DNA from: Glaciozyma antarctica PI12
Taxonomy: Eukaryota; Basidiomycota; Microbotryomycetes; Kriegeriales; Camptobasidiaceae
Assembly: GCA_002917775.1 (NCBI GenBank)
Contig: KZ627150.1
Span: 346,284-410,283, forward strand
Length of the DNA: 64,000 bases
Reading direction: 5' to 3'
In this document: one piece after another, positions 9,107 to 20,552 of the stretch
How the letters are laid out: each line of letters begins with the position of its first letter
Numbering within the stretch: the stretch's first letter is position 1
The notes under the pieces: model-generated
What the model was told of the DNA's origin: nothing
Databases searched by the model: none
What the model saw: the letters and a program-made list of their open reading frames with translations, nothing else
Program-made: the position numbers and the translations under genes

Positions 9107-12100
9107 ATGTCGTCCTCCAGGCCAGCACGAACACCTCGCTCAACAGCCATCCCAGCCCCATCCGCCCCTGCAACTCGCTCGCGGAAGCCCATCGCCGCCG
9201 TAGACGCTCCGCCAACAACAACCCGCAAGGCCGTCTGGAACGGAAGCGCAACCGACGCAGCTCCCACCAAGGCCACTCGCACCGCTCCCAAATCAGCCGT
9301 CAAGCCGCTCTGGGGCTCCAGCAAGGTCAACATCGAGCAGGACTCGACCCCCGCTCGGACTCACAACAACGCGACGGCGCGCAAGCTCCCCACCGCGCCG
9401 CCGACGGTCAAGGCTGCTGCCGTGGTTCCTGAGCCTCTCAGGACAAGCGCTGGTGATTCGGAGACCGACACGAGGACGGCGGTGGACTTTGAGAAGCGTG
9501 GAGTGGATGGGTATGACCCGACTCGCGAGCCAATCCATGTGCGTTCCTCGCTGTTTGTTGGGATAGGAAGAAGCGCTAGCTCACACTGGAAGCAACAGGC
9601 CTACCTACGAATCCGACCACGACCTCGCCACGCGCCTTCCGCTCCCAACTACCTTCAAGTTCTCAACACGAGCGAAGTTCTTATGGCTCCTCCCGTCGTA
9701 CGTTCTCCCCTTCCTATTCTTGAACCGCTGCTAATCGAAAGTCAGGACCACCGCCACAACCCCACCTCGACCTCCTCCTTCTTCAGCGCGCCCCTCCTCC
9801 GCTCCGCCCTCCCCTCCGACCCGCAATCCCTCGGGACAGTCTACAAGTTCACGCGCGTCTTCTCCCCCGCCGCCCTTCCCACCATCGACACTCAGGCGTC
9901 CTTCTTCCGCGAGACGACTCTCCCGCTCGTGCACGACTTTCTGGCGGGACAGAACTGCCTCCTTTATGCGTACGGCACGTCGGGGAGCGGCAAGACGCAC
10001 ACCGTGCAGGGTGGGGAGGGGGAGATGGCAGGGTTGCTTCCGAGGGTCATGGATGTTGTCTGGAGGAGCTTGGAGGGAAAGGAGAGCAAGAGTCTCGTGA
10101 GTCGTGGTGCTTCCGCTCGATATTTTGTACTGACGATTCGTACCAGCTACGTCCTTCGAGGCTCGCAGGAGTCGAAATGACGCCACCTTCGATGAGAATT
10201 GCGGTGGATGGAAGGAGGGCGCCTATGAGCTCTACGCCGACGAGGGGAGCGACGGGACTCGGGATTCAGCAGTCGTCGCTGGACGAGATCTTAAGGAAGT
10301 CGTTTGCGCAGAACGACTCTGCCGACGTGCCAGATGGTGCGAACTGTTCCTTCTTGCTCGCGATCCTGTACTAACGATGGTTAATAGCGGTTCCTGTCGA
10401 CGATGTCTACGAGTACTCCGTTTGGGTCTCCTGTGCGTCCTTTCGCGCTTTCATCTCATTCCCCCATCTGACCAACACTCCGCAGACGCCGAGATCTACA
10501 ACGAGAAGATATACGACCTCCTCGAGTCGCCTCTTCCCCAACCCCCATCCTCTGCCTCCTCACAGACCTCCTCCGTCTTCCACGCCGGACTTGGACTCCT
10601 CGGCGTCGGTGGGATCAAGGCCAAGCTCAACAAGAGCTTCCAGACTGTCAAGCGGACCGCGCTGAGCCTCAAGCACGACACCAATGCTGGGAACAAGTAC
10701 GTGGCGGGAATGCGCGAGATTCGCGTTCACAGCGCCGCTGTTCGTCCTTTTCTCTCTTCCTCCTCAAAACTCACTGACGCAAATGGGGCACATAGGAAGC
10801 TCGAGCAGTCCTCGACAAGGGCCAGGCACACCGTCGCGTCTTCTCCACCCTCGCCAACCGCGCTTCCTCCCGCTCGCACTCCATCTTTACGATCAAGATC
10901 ATTCGGATCCTCAAGGGCGCCGACCCAGAGGACGCCGCTTTGGCCACGACGAGCAGGTTCAGCATTGTCGATTTGGCGGGGAGCGAGAGGCTCGTCAACA
11001 CGGGAGCTTCGGGTGCGTCGTGCTTCGTTTGTGCGCCTGAGTAGAAGCTGATGCGTCGCGCGAGTAGGTGATCGACTAAAGGAGGCGGGGAACATCAACA
11101 CCTCGCTCATGGCGCTCGGGCAATGCATGGAAGTTCTTCGCAAGAATCAGGAGCTTGAGAAGGGTCGCAAAGTGCGTCCTCCCTCACGCCTTCGTGTTCT
11201 CACTAACGTCCCACCTCGCATAGCCCGCCATCGTCCCCTTCCGCCACTCGAAGCTCACAGAGCTCTTCCAGTCCTTCTTCGTCGGCGACGGCAAAGTCGT
11301 CATGATCGTCAACGTTAACCCGTTCGAAACGGGCTTTGACGAGAACTCGCATGTCATGAGGTTCTCGGCGGTCGCGAAGGGGCTCATGACGATCAAGAAC
11401 AACGTTCCGGTACCGGTGTTGGCGATGCCTGTGGCGCCTGTCGTCAAGGAGCCGAGGTTGGTGAGGCTGTCGATGATTGATGGAGGGGAGGAGGAGGATG
11501 TGATTTATGAGGGTGCGTGCTTGCTTTCCTTCGAGCTTAGCAGAGCTTTGCTGACCGCGTTACGTGTGCAGAAGAGGACGCCGAGGTGGACGACGACGAC
11601 GAGGAGGACGAGTTCGTCAAGGCTCTGCTCGAGGAGCTCAGCGTGATGAGAACCGCCGTGAGCTCTCTCACTTCTCACCCCCCTTATCCCTCGCTGACGA
11701 AGTCACTCGACAGCTCTATCAAGCGGAGATGCAGGTCGTCATGGTCGAATCGCAGACCAAGTCTCGCGTCGCGCAGGAATACGAGGCGAAGCTGCTGGCT
11801 ATGGAGCGTCACTTTCAGGAGCGACTTCGCGAGCAGGTAAGCAGCTCGACCCTGCCTCTCCTGGTCAACGCTGATCCTCGGCACAGGCGCGCGAAGCGGA
11901 GGCGAAGCTCGACGCCAAGCTCGACATCCTCACTCGCCTGCACGCGGCTCGCGCGCAATCTCCGACGCCGTCGACGGTGTACGACGATTCGGACGAGGAG
12001 GGGGAGAGCGAGGAGGAGGAGAGTGAGGAAGAGGTTGAGCGACTACTGCTGGACGAAGACGAGGAGGGGGAGTCGCTCGTCGAGACGTCTTTGACGCTTG

Positions 12101-12854
12101 AGGTACGTAAGAGTAGTTCTGGCGATGGGGTCAAGCTGATGAGTGATTGCAGATTGAGGATTCTCCTGCGGCGTTGGCGGCGGTGAGAACGAGCGATCGC
12201 GCTGCTCCTGGCGATGTCGAATCGCCCCTCCCAGCATCGAAGATGGCCGTCCCCATGCTCGGAGCCGACGTCGACGAGGAGGAGGAGGACGAGAGCGACC
12301 TCGAGGAGGATGACGAGAACGAGGAGGGCGATTCGGAGGAGTTCGACGTTCCCATTCAAGGCGAGTCGGAGGAGGAGGAGGCCGAATCGGACGACTATGT
12401 CGAGGAGGACGACGAGGTTTCGGAGGACGACTACGCTCCTGCCCCTCGCGCTTCGACCGCTGGACACAAGGCGCGAGGATCCGCCGCGTCGACCAAGTCC
12501 AAGGCGAAGAAGGTCGCTCCGACTAGCCCGGAGTACGAGGTCCTCGTCGAGATCCAGTCGAAGGCGAAGAAGACGATCGTGCGCGCGCCCGTCGAGGTGG
12601 AGGAGGAAATGGCGCTGGACAAGTCGATCGTGATCCGTCCTGGAGCGAGCAAGAAGCCGAAGAGGTTCGTTGACTGGCGAGCGAAGTTGGGACGTGTTGC
12701 TGACGCTCGACCGGTTCGCAGGAAGCTCGGCGGACACAAGATTAAGGACGTCGAGGACCTCGATCTCATTACCGATACCTTCTCCCCCATCGTCGTCCCG
12801 ACGACCAAGCCGCTCACCAAGTCGGCGAGCATTCGCTCGCTCAGCAGGCGCTGA
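9107..12854 (+). CDS. kinesin-6-like motor protein
   Basis: Kinesins of this class act on antiparallel spindle microtubules. After a basic disordered N-terminus of about 140 residues (MSSSRPARTPRSTAIP) the motor begins at AYLRIRPRPRH. The P-loop is YAYGTSGSGKTHTVQGG, switch I is NRASSRSHSIF and switch II is VDLAGSE, all intact. Kinesin-6 features are the LLPRVMDVVW segment and a long insertion after YAEIYNEKIYDLLE (about 10530-10700). The C-terminal half has a short coiled coil (LYQAEMQVVMVESQTKSRV) and strongly acidic tracts (about 11990-12430), and it ends with a basic tail (SASIRSLSRR). About nine short introns, all GT-AG, keep the frame. The ATG at 9107 opens the exon that continues into the motor. 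Klp9/MKLP2-type function is inferred from these features only. Confidence 0.85.
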
Positions 12855-13105
12855 ACGCCTTCGTCGCTGCATCCCCTTCCTTCCCTTCGCTTTCCGTATT
12901 CCCCTCCCCTTTGATCTGTATCGTTACTGTCAGCAATGCATCTATATCGTTGCTCCTTTCTCAAAGCAATCCGACGAGCGCAGGCAGCACTTCGCCGGGG
13001 GAGAGCAGCTGGCGAGGGGAGCTTCCGCCGCCGCTCAGAGTTCGAACGCCCACGAAACCGAGTGTATAAATCCGCTCTTCGCTACATTTTGACTATCATC
13101 CACCA

Positions 13106-15370
13106 CTACTCCTCGCTCTTGACTCCCACAAACCGCACCGCCCTGTCCACGCCCGCCACGACGACCTCTCCTCCCTCCCACTTCACCGCCGTCAACTCTC
13201 CAGCATTCTCCTCCCTCACCAACAGCTCCTCCCACGTCTTGTTCTGGTAAACCCTCAAATCCGTCCCCGCGGCAGCAAGGAACTGAGCGCTCTCGTCCCA
13301 CGCAAGCGCATGGACGACCGAGTCCTCGTTCAACTCGATCGAATGCGAGTTGGTCAACTTCCTCAGGTCCCAGATCTTGACCTGTCGACTCGAAAGTGCC
13401 GACGAAGCGAGCGTGTAACCGTTCTCGCTGAACGCCAGGTCGGTGATCGCTGCTCCTCCGTTCTCCGAGTGCCCGGGGAACGTAGCGGCGCACGCGCCGG
13501 TGACGGTATCGAAGACCCTAACGAGGGAGTCCGAGGATCCGACGGCTAGGATCGCACCGTCAGGGTGGAAGGCGATGGCGGTGAGGGAGGTTCCTTCGGC
13601 GGCGTCGGCAGGGAGGGAGACGGTGAGGAGGGTCTCGGGCTTGTCGGTTCCGAGGTCGTGGATCGACCAGGTTCCATCGGAGGAGGCGGAGGCGACAAGG
13701 GAGTGCGAGGGGTGGAGGGAGAGGGCGTTAACTTCTCCGCCGGTGGAGAGGTTGCCAGACGCGCCGTAGACGGTCTTGTTACCGTTGGGAGTCCAGACGC
13801 GGACAGACTTGTCGAGGGAGGAGGAGACGAGGAAAGTGGGGAGGGATTCGGCGGTGAGGAGGGGGGAGGCGAGGACGGCGGTAACCTTCTTCGTGTGGCC
13901 CTTGAGCGACGAGAGGATCTTGCTAGTCGTGCGGTCGTACACCTGAACGACCTTGTCGTTTCTGCCGGAGACACGTTAGCGAGGCTGAGGGAGATGAGTG
14001 AGAGGATTGAACGAACCCGCCGGTGACGATAAGGGAGCCCGACTTGGCAAGGTCGAGAGCAGCGATTCCAGGAGGCTTGGTGCCGTGAAGGCTCGTGATG
14101 GCGGCCGTCTGGACGTAGTTCTTGAGCTCGGCAGGCTTGACGTACTCGGGCGCGACCTTGCGCTTCTTGCGCGTCGCCGAGAGGCTTTCGTCGAGGCATC
14201 GTCAGTGTGTGCGGGACAGAGAAGGATGAAGGAACGCACCTCTTCGTGGTGTCCTCGACGCGCTTCTTGGCGTCACCAGACAGACCCTCGACAGCAGCGG
14301 CCTCAATCTCCATCTCGACGTCCTGAGGAGCAGTCGAGAACGCAGGTCCCAAAGTCGCCTGGACCGATGCCAAAGCCCTGCGCGCACGAAACCATCAGCT
14401 TCAGTCCACCCTGCACTCCCATGGTATAACTCACTCCCTAGCCTCATCACGCTCCCGGCTAATGCGCGCAAGAACCCTCATAGCGGCATCCTCCTTGTAA
14501 AGCGCATGACTGAGCTCCTGGCGTAGCTCGGCGCCCGACCGACGGAGCTCGAGGCACTCGAGCATGGTCGCGTCCCATTCGGCTTGAAGGACGTGGAGGA
14601 GGGAGGGGACCGAGGTGAAGGTCGGGGGGCGGGGAGGGGCAGAGGGCGTCGAAGGAGCTGTTGAGGGAGGTTGTTAGTGAGTGGGCTTGTGTTGGCTGGA
14701 ATGAGGCGGATGCGATGCAGATCAGCGCCCTTCACACTGGAATGCAGAGCGAATGTCAACTCGCTCAGCAGCTTGCAGCGTGGCGCTCGACTGTCTCGTC
14801 GAAACAGCGTGATGAGGCGAGAGGGAGGGAGGGGACGGGTACCGAGACCCGCTACTCTCACAGCGTCGCGCTGCAATCGGATCCTCGAACACTAGCAGAC
14901 CCCACGCTAGCTAGGCTCGCGCAGGGCCTGACCATAGAGGACGAGACGGCGCAGCGTGACTGCCTCGTGTATCCTTCGCCTTCGAGTGCCCCCTACTCGA
15001 CGTCGTAGCCACCTTCAGTAGTCCACTACGCTCCATCCTTCTCCTCCCCTCTTGCCCACCCCTGTCGGCCCCTCCCTACGCCGCCATCCTCCCGTCCTCC
15101 AACCTCGCCAAACGAGGCAAGCCCACTCACCAGTCTTGATCTCGACGAGGTCCTCCTCCTTGAGGGTGTCGCCAGTGATGGGGTCCTTTCCCTCGTTGTC
15201 GCGGAGGTACTTGAGAACGAGGTCCTTCTCGTAGACGTGACCTGACTTTGTCGAGAGGACTGGGTGGAGGGGCGCTTGACCTGAGATGGCGCAAAAGAGT
15301 GACACTGCGTGCGAGTAGGCGAGTGGTTAGCGCAGTCCTCGCTTGATTCTAGCTCGAAGGTGTGCTCACT
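13106..15370 (-). CDS. prp19: Prp19, U-box/WD40 pre-mRNA processing factor
   Basis: Prp19 is the E3 ligase and scaffold of the NineTeen complex that activates the spliceosome. The N-terminal U-box reads SLFCAISGQAPLHPVLS, GHVYEKDLVLKYL and DPITGDTLKEEDLVEIKT. The central tetramerisation/Cwf-binding region includes PSLLHVLQAEWDATMLE and LRQELSHALYKEDAAMRVL. The C-terminus is a WD40 propeller starting near NDKVVQVYD and ending VKSEE (stop at 13106). The second coding exon begins at 15304 with TG, directly after a CAG acceptor. The only consistent start is an A at 15370 just before a GTGAGC donor, so the ATG is split by a 65-nt intron (15305-15369). The next intron (about 14660-15131, roughly 470 nt) is much longer than usual here. 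It is divergent from nop58. Confidence 0.92.
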
Positions 15371-15661
15371 CGTCTGGCTTGAACTAAGGGGAGGATGTGC
15401 GGAAGGAGCAGCGAGAGCGCCGTAGGGCGAAGACCAGAAATTCGAATAGATTATTAGTGTTAAGTGATGTTATCCTCCCCGAATTGAATTAATTGAAAAC
15501 TTCGCGCTCGTCGCTGAGTTTGCTCTCCTTTGGTGTTCCTGCAAGCTCAGCATCTTCAAGGCCAACTCTTACCAAGCGTAGCTAATCCCCTCCGCCAGCT
15601 CAACTCTCGCCCCGTCCCCCTTCCTCCGCCAACTCCCCCTCCCCCCAAAAGACCAGCCGCC
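15371..15661. promoter_or_regulatory. bidirectional promoter region of prp19 and nop58
   Basis: 291 bases separate the two divergent start codons. The middle (about 15430-15500) is distinctly AT-rich for this genome (attattagtgttaagtgatg, attgaattaattgaaaac), as expected of a nucleosome-poor shared promoter. Transcription start sites cannot be read from the sequence. Confidence 0.5.
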
Positions 15662-18196
15662 ATGCTCGTCCTCTTCGAATCCGCCGTCGGACTCTGCTTG
15701 TTCAAGATCAAGGACGGCAAGCTCGATGACAAGGAGCTCTACAAGCAGTTTGATACTCCCGAGGCCGCCAACAACCTGTAAGTCGGAGGCGTCAAGCGAA
15801 GTGCAGCGGGCAAAGGGAGGCGCGAGGGAGGCTGGGAAGAGAGCTGGGTTAGGGAGCGAGGGATGGGAGGCAGCCCTGGGGAGGAAGGCAGGGGAGGGGC
15901 AGAGGAGATGACGCTTGGCGGCGGTAGCTATGGAGGTGCTTGTGTGCGGCTGAGTGCCGTGCGGAGCCCTGCCATTAGCTCTCTTCAACTCGTCTTCTTC
16001 CTTGCTTGAGCAGGCGTGACGAGGGACGAGAGACGACGGGCACCACACTGGCTGCACAACGGCGTACTGTTCGAGCTCTTGCTTGTATTTGTGGCCGCCG
16101 TGGCGTACAATTTGAGGTCGTCGTCGAAGAACGCAGCCAAGGTCACTGTCTCGCCTCGCTCTGCCTTCCCGGCGACCGCTGCAGCAGGAATGGAGGAACC
16201 TGTCCTTGCTGTCCTGTTGCTAGGTCCTGCCCATTGGGGGTAGCCGCAGTTTCTCTAACCGTGCTTTGTGCAACAGCGACGTCTCCATAGTTGCATTCGC
16301 TGACTTCTCCTCTCCCATCCAGCGTCAAGCTCCAGGCCATCCACCGCTTCACCTCTACCGCCGCCGCCGTCGAGGACATCACCTCGATCGGAGAGGGCAA
16401 GGTCTCCAAGTCCCTCAAGGAGTTCCTCCGCACCGAGATCAGCGAGAACAAGAAGTTCAAGAACGAGAAGCTCGCCGTCTCCGACACCAAGCTCGGTTCG
16501 TCCTTTCCCCTTTCCTTTACGTAACGAGCGACGCTTACGGTGGGATCACAGCTGGTGCGATCGCCAAGAAGCTCTCCCTCGCCGTCGTCTCCGACTCGTC
16601 CGTCAACGACCTCTACCGTGGAATCCGCACCCAGCTCGCCTCCCTCCTCAACGACATCGACCCCAAGGATATCAGCACCATGGAGCTCGGTCTTGCTCAC
16701 TCCATCTCTCGGTTCGTCTTTCGTAGCTTCTCCTCGCTGGCAAGCGCTGACGGGTTCGTGTTCGCAGCTACAAGCTCAAGTTCTCCCCCGACAAGGTCGA
16801 CACCATGATCGTTCAGGCCATCGCTGACGACGATGACCTTGACAAGGAGATCAACATCTACTCCATGCGTGTGAAGGTGCGTCTCCCCGCGCTTGCTGTC
16901 GTCTCGAGCAGGACCTAACGCTCCGCTTCTACGCTCGCAGGAGTGGTACGGATGGCACTTCCCCGAAATGGCCAAGATCATTTCCGAGAACATCACCTAC
17001 GCCAAGGTCGTCAAGGCCATGGGTGCGTCTCGCTCGGCCTTCGCTTCGTGGCGACCTCGCTAACGATTCTCTCGACGCAGGCTTCCGCACCAACTACAAC
17101 ACGACCGACTTCTCGTCTATCCTCCCCGAGGAGCTCGAGGAGACTCTCAAGGCCGCCGCTGCCATCTCCATGGGAACCGAGATCTCCGACTCGGATCTCA
17201 TCCACATCCACCTCCTCACCGACCAGGTCATCTCGATCACCCAGTACCGCACCGAGCTCTACGAGTACCTCCGCAACCGCATGACGGCCATCGCGCCCAA
17301 CCTCACCGCGCTCGTCGGAGAGCTCGTCGGAGCCCGCCTTATCGCCCACGCTGGATCCCTTCTCAACCTCGCCAAGCACCCCGCCTCGACCGTCCAGATC
17401 CTCGGAGCCGAGAAGGCCCTCTTCCGCGCCCTCAAGACGAAGCACGATACCCCCAAGTACGGACTCATCTTCCACGCCTCCCTCGTCGGTCAGGCACCAC
17501 AAAAGCTCAAGGGAAAGGTACGTTCTCCCTCTCCCGTCTCTGCTGAGCCACGCTGACGAAATGAGCGCAGATGGCTCGCATGGTCGCGACCAAGGCAGCC
17601 CTCTCGATCCGTCTCGACGCCCTCGCCGACGCCGACTCCAAGTCCTCCCTCGACTCGGCGACTATCGGCCTCGAATCCCGCGCCAAGCTCGAGACGCGTC
17701 TCCGTCTCCTCGAGCAAGGAATGGGTCACACGAGCCTTCGCTCGATTGGAAAGGCGCACGATAGCAAGGCGGGCGCGCAGAAGAAGTTTGAGATGACGGG
17801 CACTGGCGCGAGCTACAATGATGCGGCCGATACGCTCGTTCCTACGGGCGTCAAGGTTGAGGAGGTCGAGGTGGAGGCGAAGAAGGTGAAGAAGGAGAAG
17901 AAGAGGAAGGCCGAGGAGGAGGAGGGAGATGTTTCGATGGCCGTTGATGGGGAGGAGGATGTGCGTTCTCTCTCTCTCTCGCTCTCGTCGTGCGTACTGA
18001 CTTTTTGGGCGCGCAGGAGGAGGCAGCGAAGAAGGCTAAGAAGGCCGCGAAGAAGGAGGCGAAGCGACTTGCCGCTCTCGCCGCCGAGGGAGGAGACGAG
18101 GAGCTCGTGTCACCGACGAAGGATAAGAAGGAGAAGAAGAGCAAGCGGAAGGCCGAGAGCGATGATGAGGGTGCCGTCAAGAAGGCGAGGAGTTAG
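15662..18196 (+). CDS. nop58: Nop58, box C/D snoRNP core protein
   Basis: Nop58 assembles box C/D snoRNPs in the nucleolus for rRNA 2'-O-methylation. Exon 1 (15662-15777) codes [20 protein letters not shown]. The protein continues [15 protein letters not shown], the NOSIC-type segment [17 protein letters not shown], and the Nop domain with [33 protein letters not shown] and [13 protein letters not shown]. It ends with a lysine/glutamate tail ([15 protein letters not shown]) typical of Nop56/58. The GTKTALF-type motif, here [11 protein letters not shown], fits Nop58 better than Nop56. Intron 1 (15778-16322, 545 nt) is ten times longer than the other introns (about 50-70 nt). I looked for C/D boxes in it and found no convincing pair. 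Seven or so introns, all in frame. Confidence 0.93.
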
Positions 18197-18594
18197 CGAG
18201 GGAATCTGTTATCGATTGTGCTCGTATTTTACCGATGCGTATTGGTTCGAGAGAGGTTGCGGCGCCTTCAAGTCCTGTGCTGTCGATGCGGCGAGGGTTG
18301 GGGAACGTCGGCGAGGTGAGCGAGGGGCGAAGCAGTTGGACGTCGTCGCTGCGAAGTTCGCCCTCGTTCCTCCCTCCCGCCCTCTCGCTGCGCCAGCTCA
18401 GAGGAGCGTCGCAGCCTAGGCTGGGAAGGAACGCCGAAGCTGAGGACGAGGACGGAATGCGCTGGGGGGCGGTGAGGACGAGGTGCGAAATGCATGCGAG
18501 AGTTGCGAACTGTGGGCGAGCGAGCGAGCGTCGGTCAGTGGTCGCTTCAGGACTTGGGATGGACGCACGAGCTGATAAAAACGACGACAGGAGC
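18197..18594. other. convergent intergenic region, no gene seen
   Basis: 398 bases between the stops of nop58 (+) and the PolX gene (-). It must hold both 3' UTRs. No domain, repeat or RNA gene recognised. Confidence 0.5.
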
Positions 18595-20159
18595 TCAGGG
18601 ATCTGCGTTGCGAAGCTCGGGAGCTGTGAGGGCAGCTTCGTCAGCCTCGTTCTCCTCTCGCAGAGGGCGAACCAACTCACGGATCCAAGGGAGCTTCAGT
18701 GCTCGAAAGACGTCTTCCTCCATCACCGTCGGCACGAGCTCGTTCGTACCTCTCTTCCTCAGGCCTCCTGAGTCGAATTTGTATCCTCTGTTCCTCATCA
18801 GCTTCCACCCACGCAGAAGCGAGAGAAAAGGTGCTCACAACATCTCGGCGTGCGTTCTCAGATCTCGCTCGAACTGCGTACTTCCCGACCACCCTACGAC
18901 GGCAGCACCGTACGAGCTCCAACGCGTGACGATCAAGTCGACACGGCGGTAGATGTCGCGCGGACGAGTGGTCGAGTTGGCAGGATGCTTGAAGATGACG
19001 AGAGCTTTGTCGAGCGCGTCGAGGACGGACGCGGGGCGGTTCTCGTCGGTCGTTCGGAGGGAGGCGCAGTTCGTTTGCGAGAGGACGCCGCCGGGAGGGA
19101 TGAGGCCTGCGAGGGGGTGGGAGGTGATGATTTAGCGAGGAGCGAGAGGAATGCTGGACGGTGGTGCGCACCTTTGGCTTGAAGACGCTTGACGAGGCGG
19201 TCGAGGACTAATAGCTCCTTGCCGTCTTCGTGGGGGTACGTAATGAGAAGATCTACGTCGTTGGAGCCCTTCTTCCCGCGACGGTAGCTGCGACGACGAG
19301 GTCAGCGGAAGAGGGGCGAGAGCGAGCGCGAGCAGCCTACCCGCCGCAGAGAACCGTATGCGCGCCTTCCTCGACGCGATCGAGCTGAAGACGAATGAAG
19401 TTGGCGACGCTTTCGACTTCCTCGGGAGTCATACTGCAGAGATGCGTCAGTGGGGCTTTGCGAGAGGGAGACAACAGTGCGGACGGGAGGTTGATGTCTT
19501 CATGGTACTTGAAAGCCTGCTCGTACCTTCCCGTTGTTCGCAGGTCGTCGAGGCTTCGAATTCCTTCGTTGTAGAGCTTGTTTGCAGAGTTGTACCCTGG
19601 AAAGACGTGGAGAGAATGATCAGCCCTCCCTCTCGAGCGTACGGGAGTGAGCGAGCAAGGGACTCACCGACACCATGAACCTTCATCAGCTCAGCCCTTA
19701 TCTTCAACCCAGGCTCGTCCCGCTTCTCCCCTGAGCAGCTCCGAGATCAGCCTGTGCGTCGCGGCGTCCGAATCGCAAAGCCACTCACTCGCAACCGCGA
19801 TCTGTCCAGTGCGCAAGAACTCTCCGATGAGTTGTCCAATCTTGGGGCCAATCTTGTTAATCGCTTCCGCCTCCGCTTGCGTCATGATTCGGTGAGGACA
19901 GCCGACGAGTGCGCTCGCGGCAGTGGCGTACGCGATGGAGTCTTTCATTTGAGTGCCGAATTCGATGAAGCGCGACTTTCTTATCAGGGCAATCTCGTCG
20001 ACGATGTCTGTACGACGTGTTAGGGTGCGGAATAGACCGCAGCAAGCTGGGGACGAAGGAGCTCAACGAGCTCAACGCACCTTGATTGATACAGGGTCTC
20101 GGAGACTCGCGGAAGCAGGAGAGATGGGGCACGTCCTTGAAGCGCTGAAGATGAGCCAT
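18595..20159 (-). CDS. family X DNA polymerase (Pol beta/lambda/Pol4 type)
   Basis: Family X polymerases fill short gaps in base-excision repair and end joining. From the N-terminus: MAHLQRFKDVPHL; the helix-hairpin-helix lyase part (AINKIGPKIGQLIGEFLRTG); a second HhH (MKVHGVGESLA... IRSLDDLRTTG); the nucleotidyltransferase signature YRRGKKGSNDVDLLITYP with the metal-binding aspartates; VDLIVTRWSSYGAAVVGW carrying the third; SGSTQFERDLR; and a thumb/C-terminus ending RNADP. No BRCT domain is visible, so it is closer in layout to Pol beta than to full Pol lambda. The ATG at 20159 is preceded by CAG and could in principle be internal to an upstream exon. Introns are short and in frame. It converges with nop58. 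Confidence 0.85.
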
Positions 20160-20552
20160 CTGTTCAGCTGTAGAAGCAGTAGGAGAGCGCCGGAGAAGGG
20201 GAGGGTGTGGTTAAGGAGAAAGGAGAAGAAGCGGCCGAGGGCAACTTGCTCGAGCCTGGCGAAGTGTCGCTAGTGCCTCCGTGGATTAGAGCACCCACTC
20301 TACTCCTCGGACTTTCGCGCTGGAGAGCTGGTGAGAGCTCTTGAGTAGCTCCACAACGTCTTGTACGAGATCGCTCTGTTGAAAGATCTGAGGGGGAGAA
20401 GGGGAGAGGGGCGAGTGTATGTAAACCTTGAGCATTCCTCTCCCAGATTGATTGCCTTTCCTTCTCTCCCTCCCTCCTCTCTCCCACGCGAAAGACCTTC
20501 TCTCAACTCTCCACAGCCATCACAGCGAACATCCACCAGCCCTCCACCTCCC
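20160..20552. promoter_or_regulatory. bidirectional promoter region
   Basis: 393 bases between the divergent start codons of the PolX gene and the 20553 gene. The right half is C/T-rich on the + strand (tttccttctctccctccctcc at about 20457-20480), as often seen in leaders of highly GC-rich yeasts. No TATA box seen. Confidence 0.4.

Noticed and set aside
10496-10700. Insertion in the kinesin motor as a foreign element
   Set aside because: The insertion lies at loop 6, where kinesin-6 motors normally have a long insert, and the frame is unbroken.
11865-12872. 335-codon open frame on the minus strand
   Set aside because: It is the antisense of the acidic C-terminal part of the kinesin gene; its Ser/Arg/Leu-rich product is a by-product of GC-rich codons and has no domain.
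15778-16322. Box C/D snoRNA in nop58 intron 1
   Set aside because: No RTGATGA box C with a matching CTGA box D and terminal stem could be found by eye; kept only as a long-intron observation.
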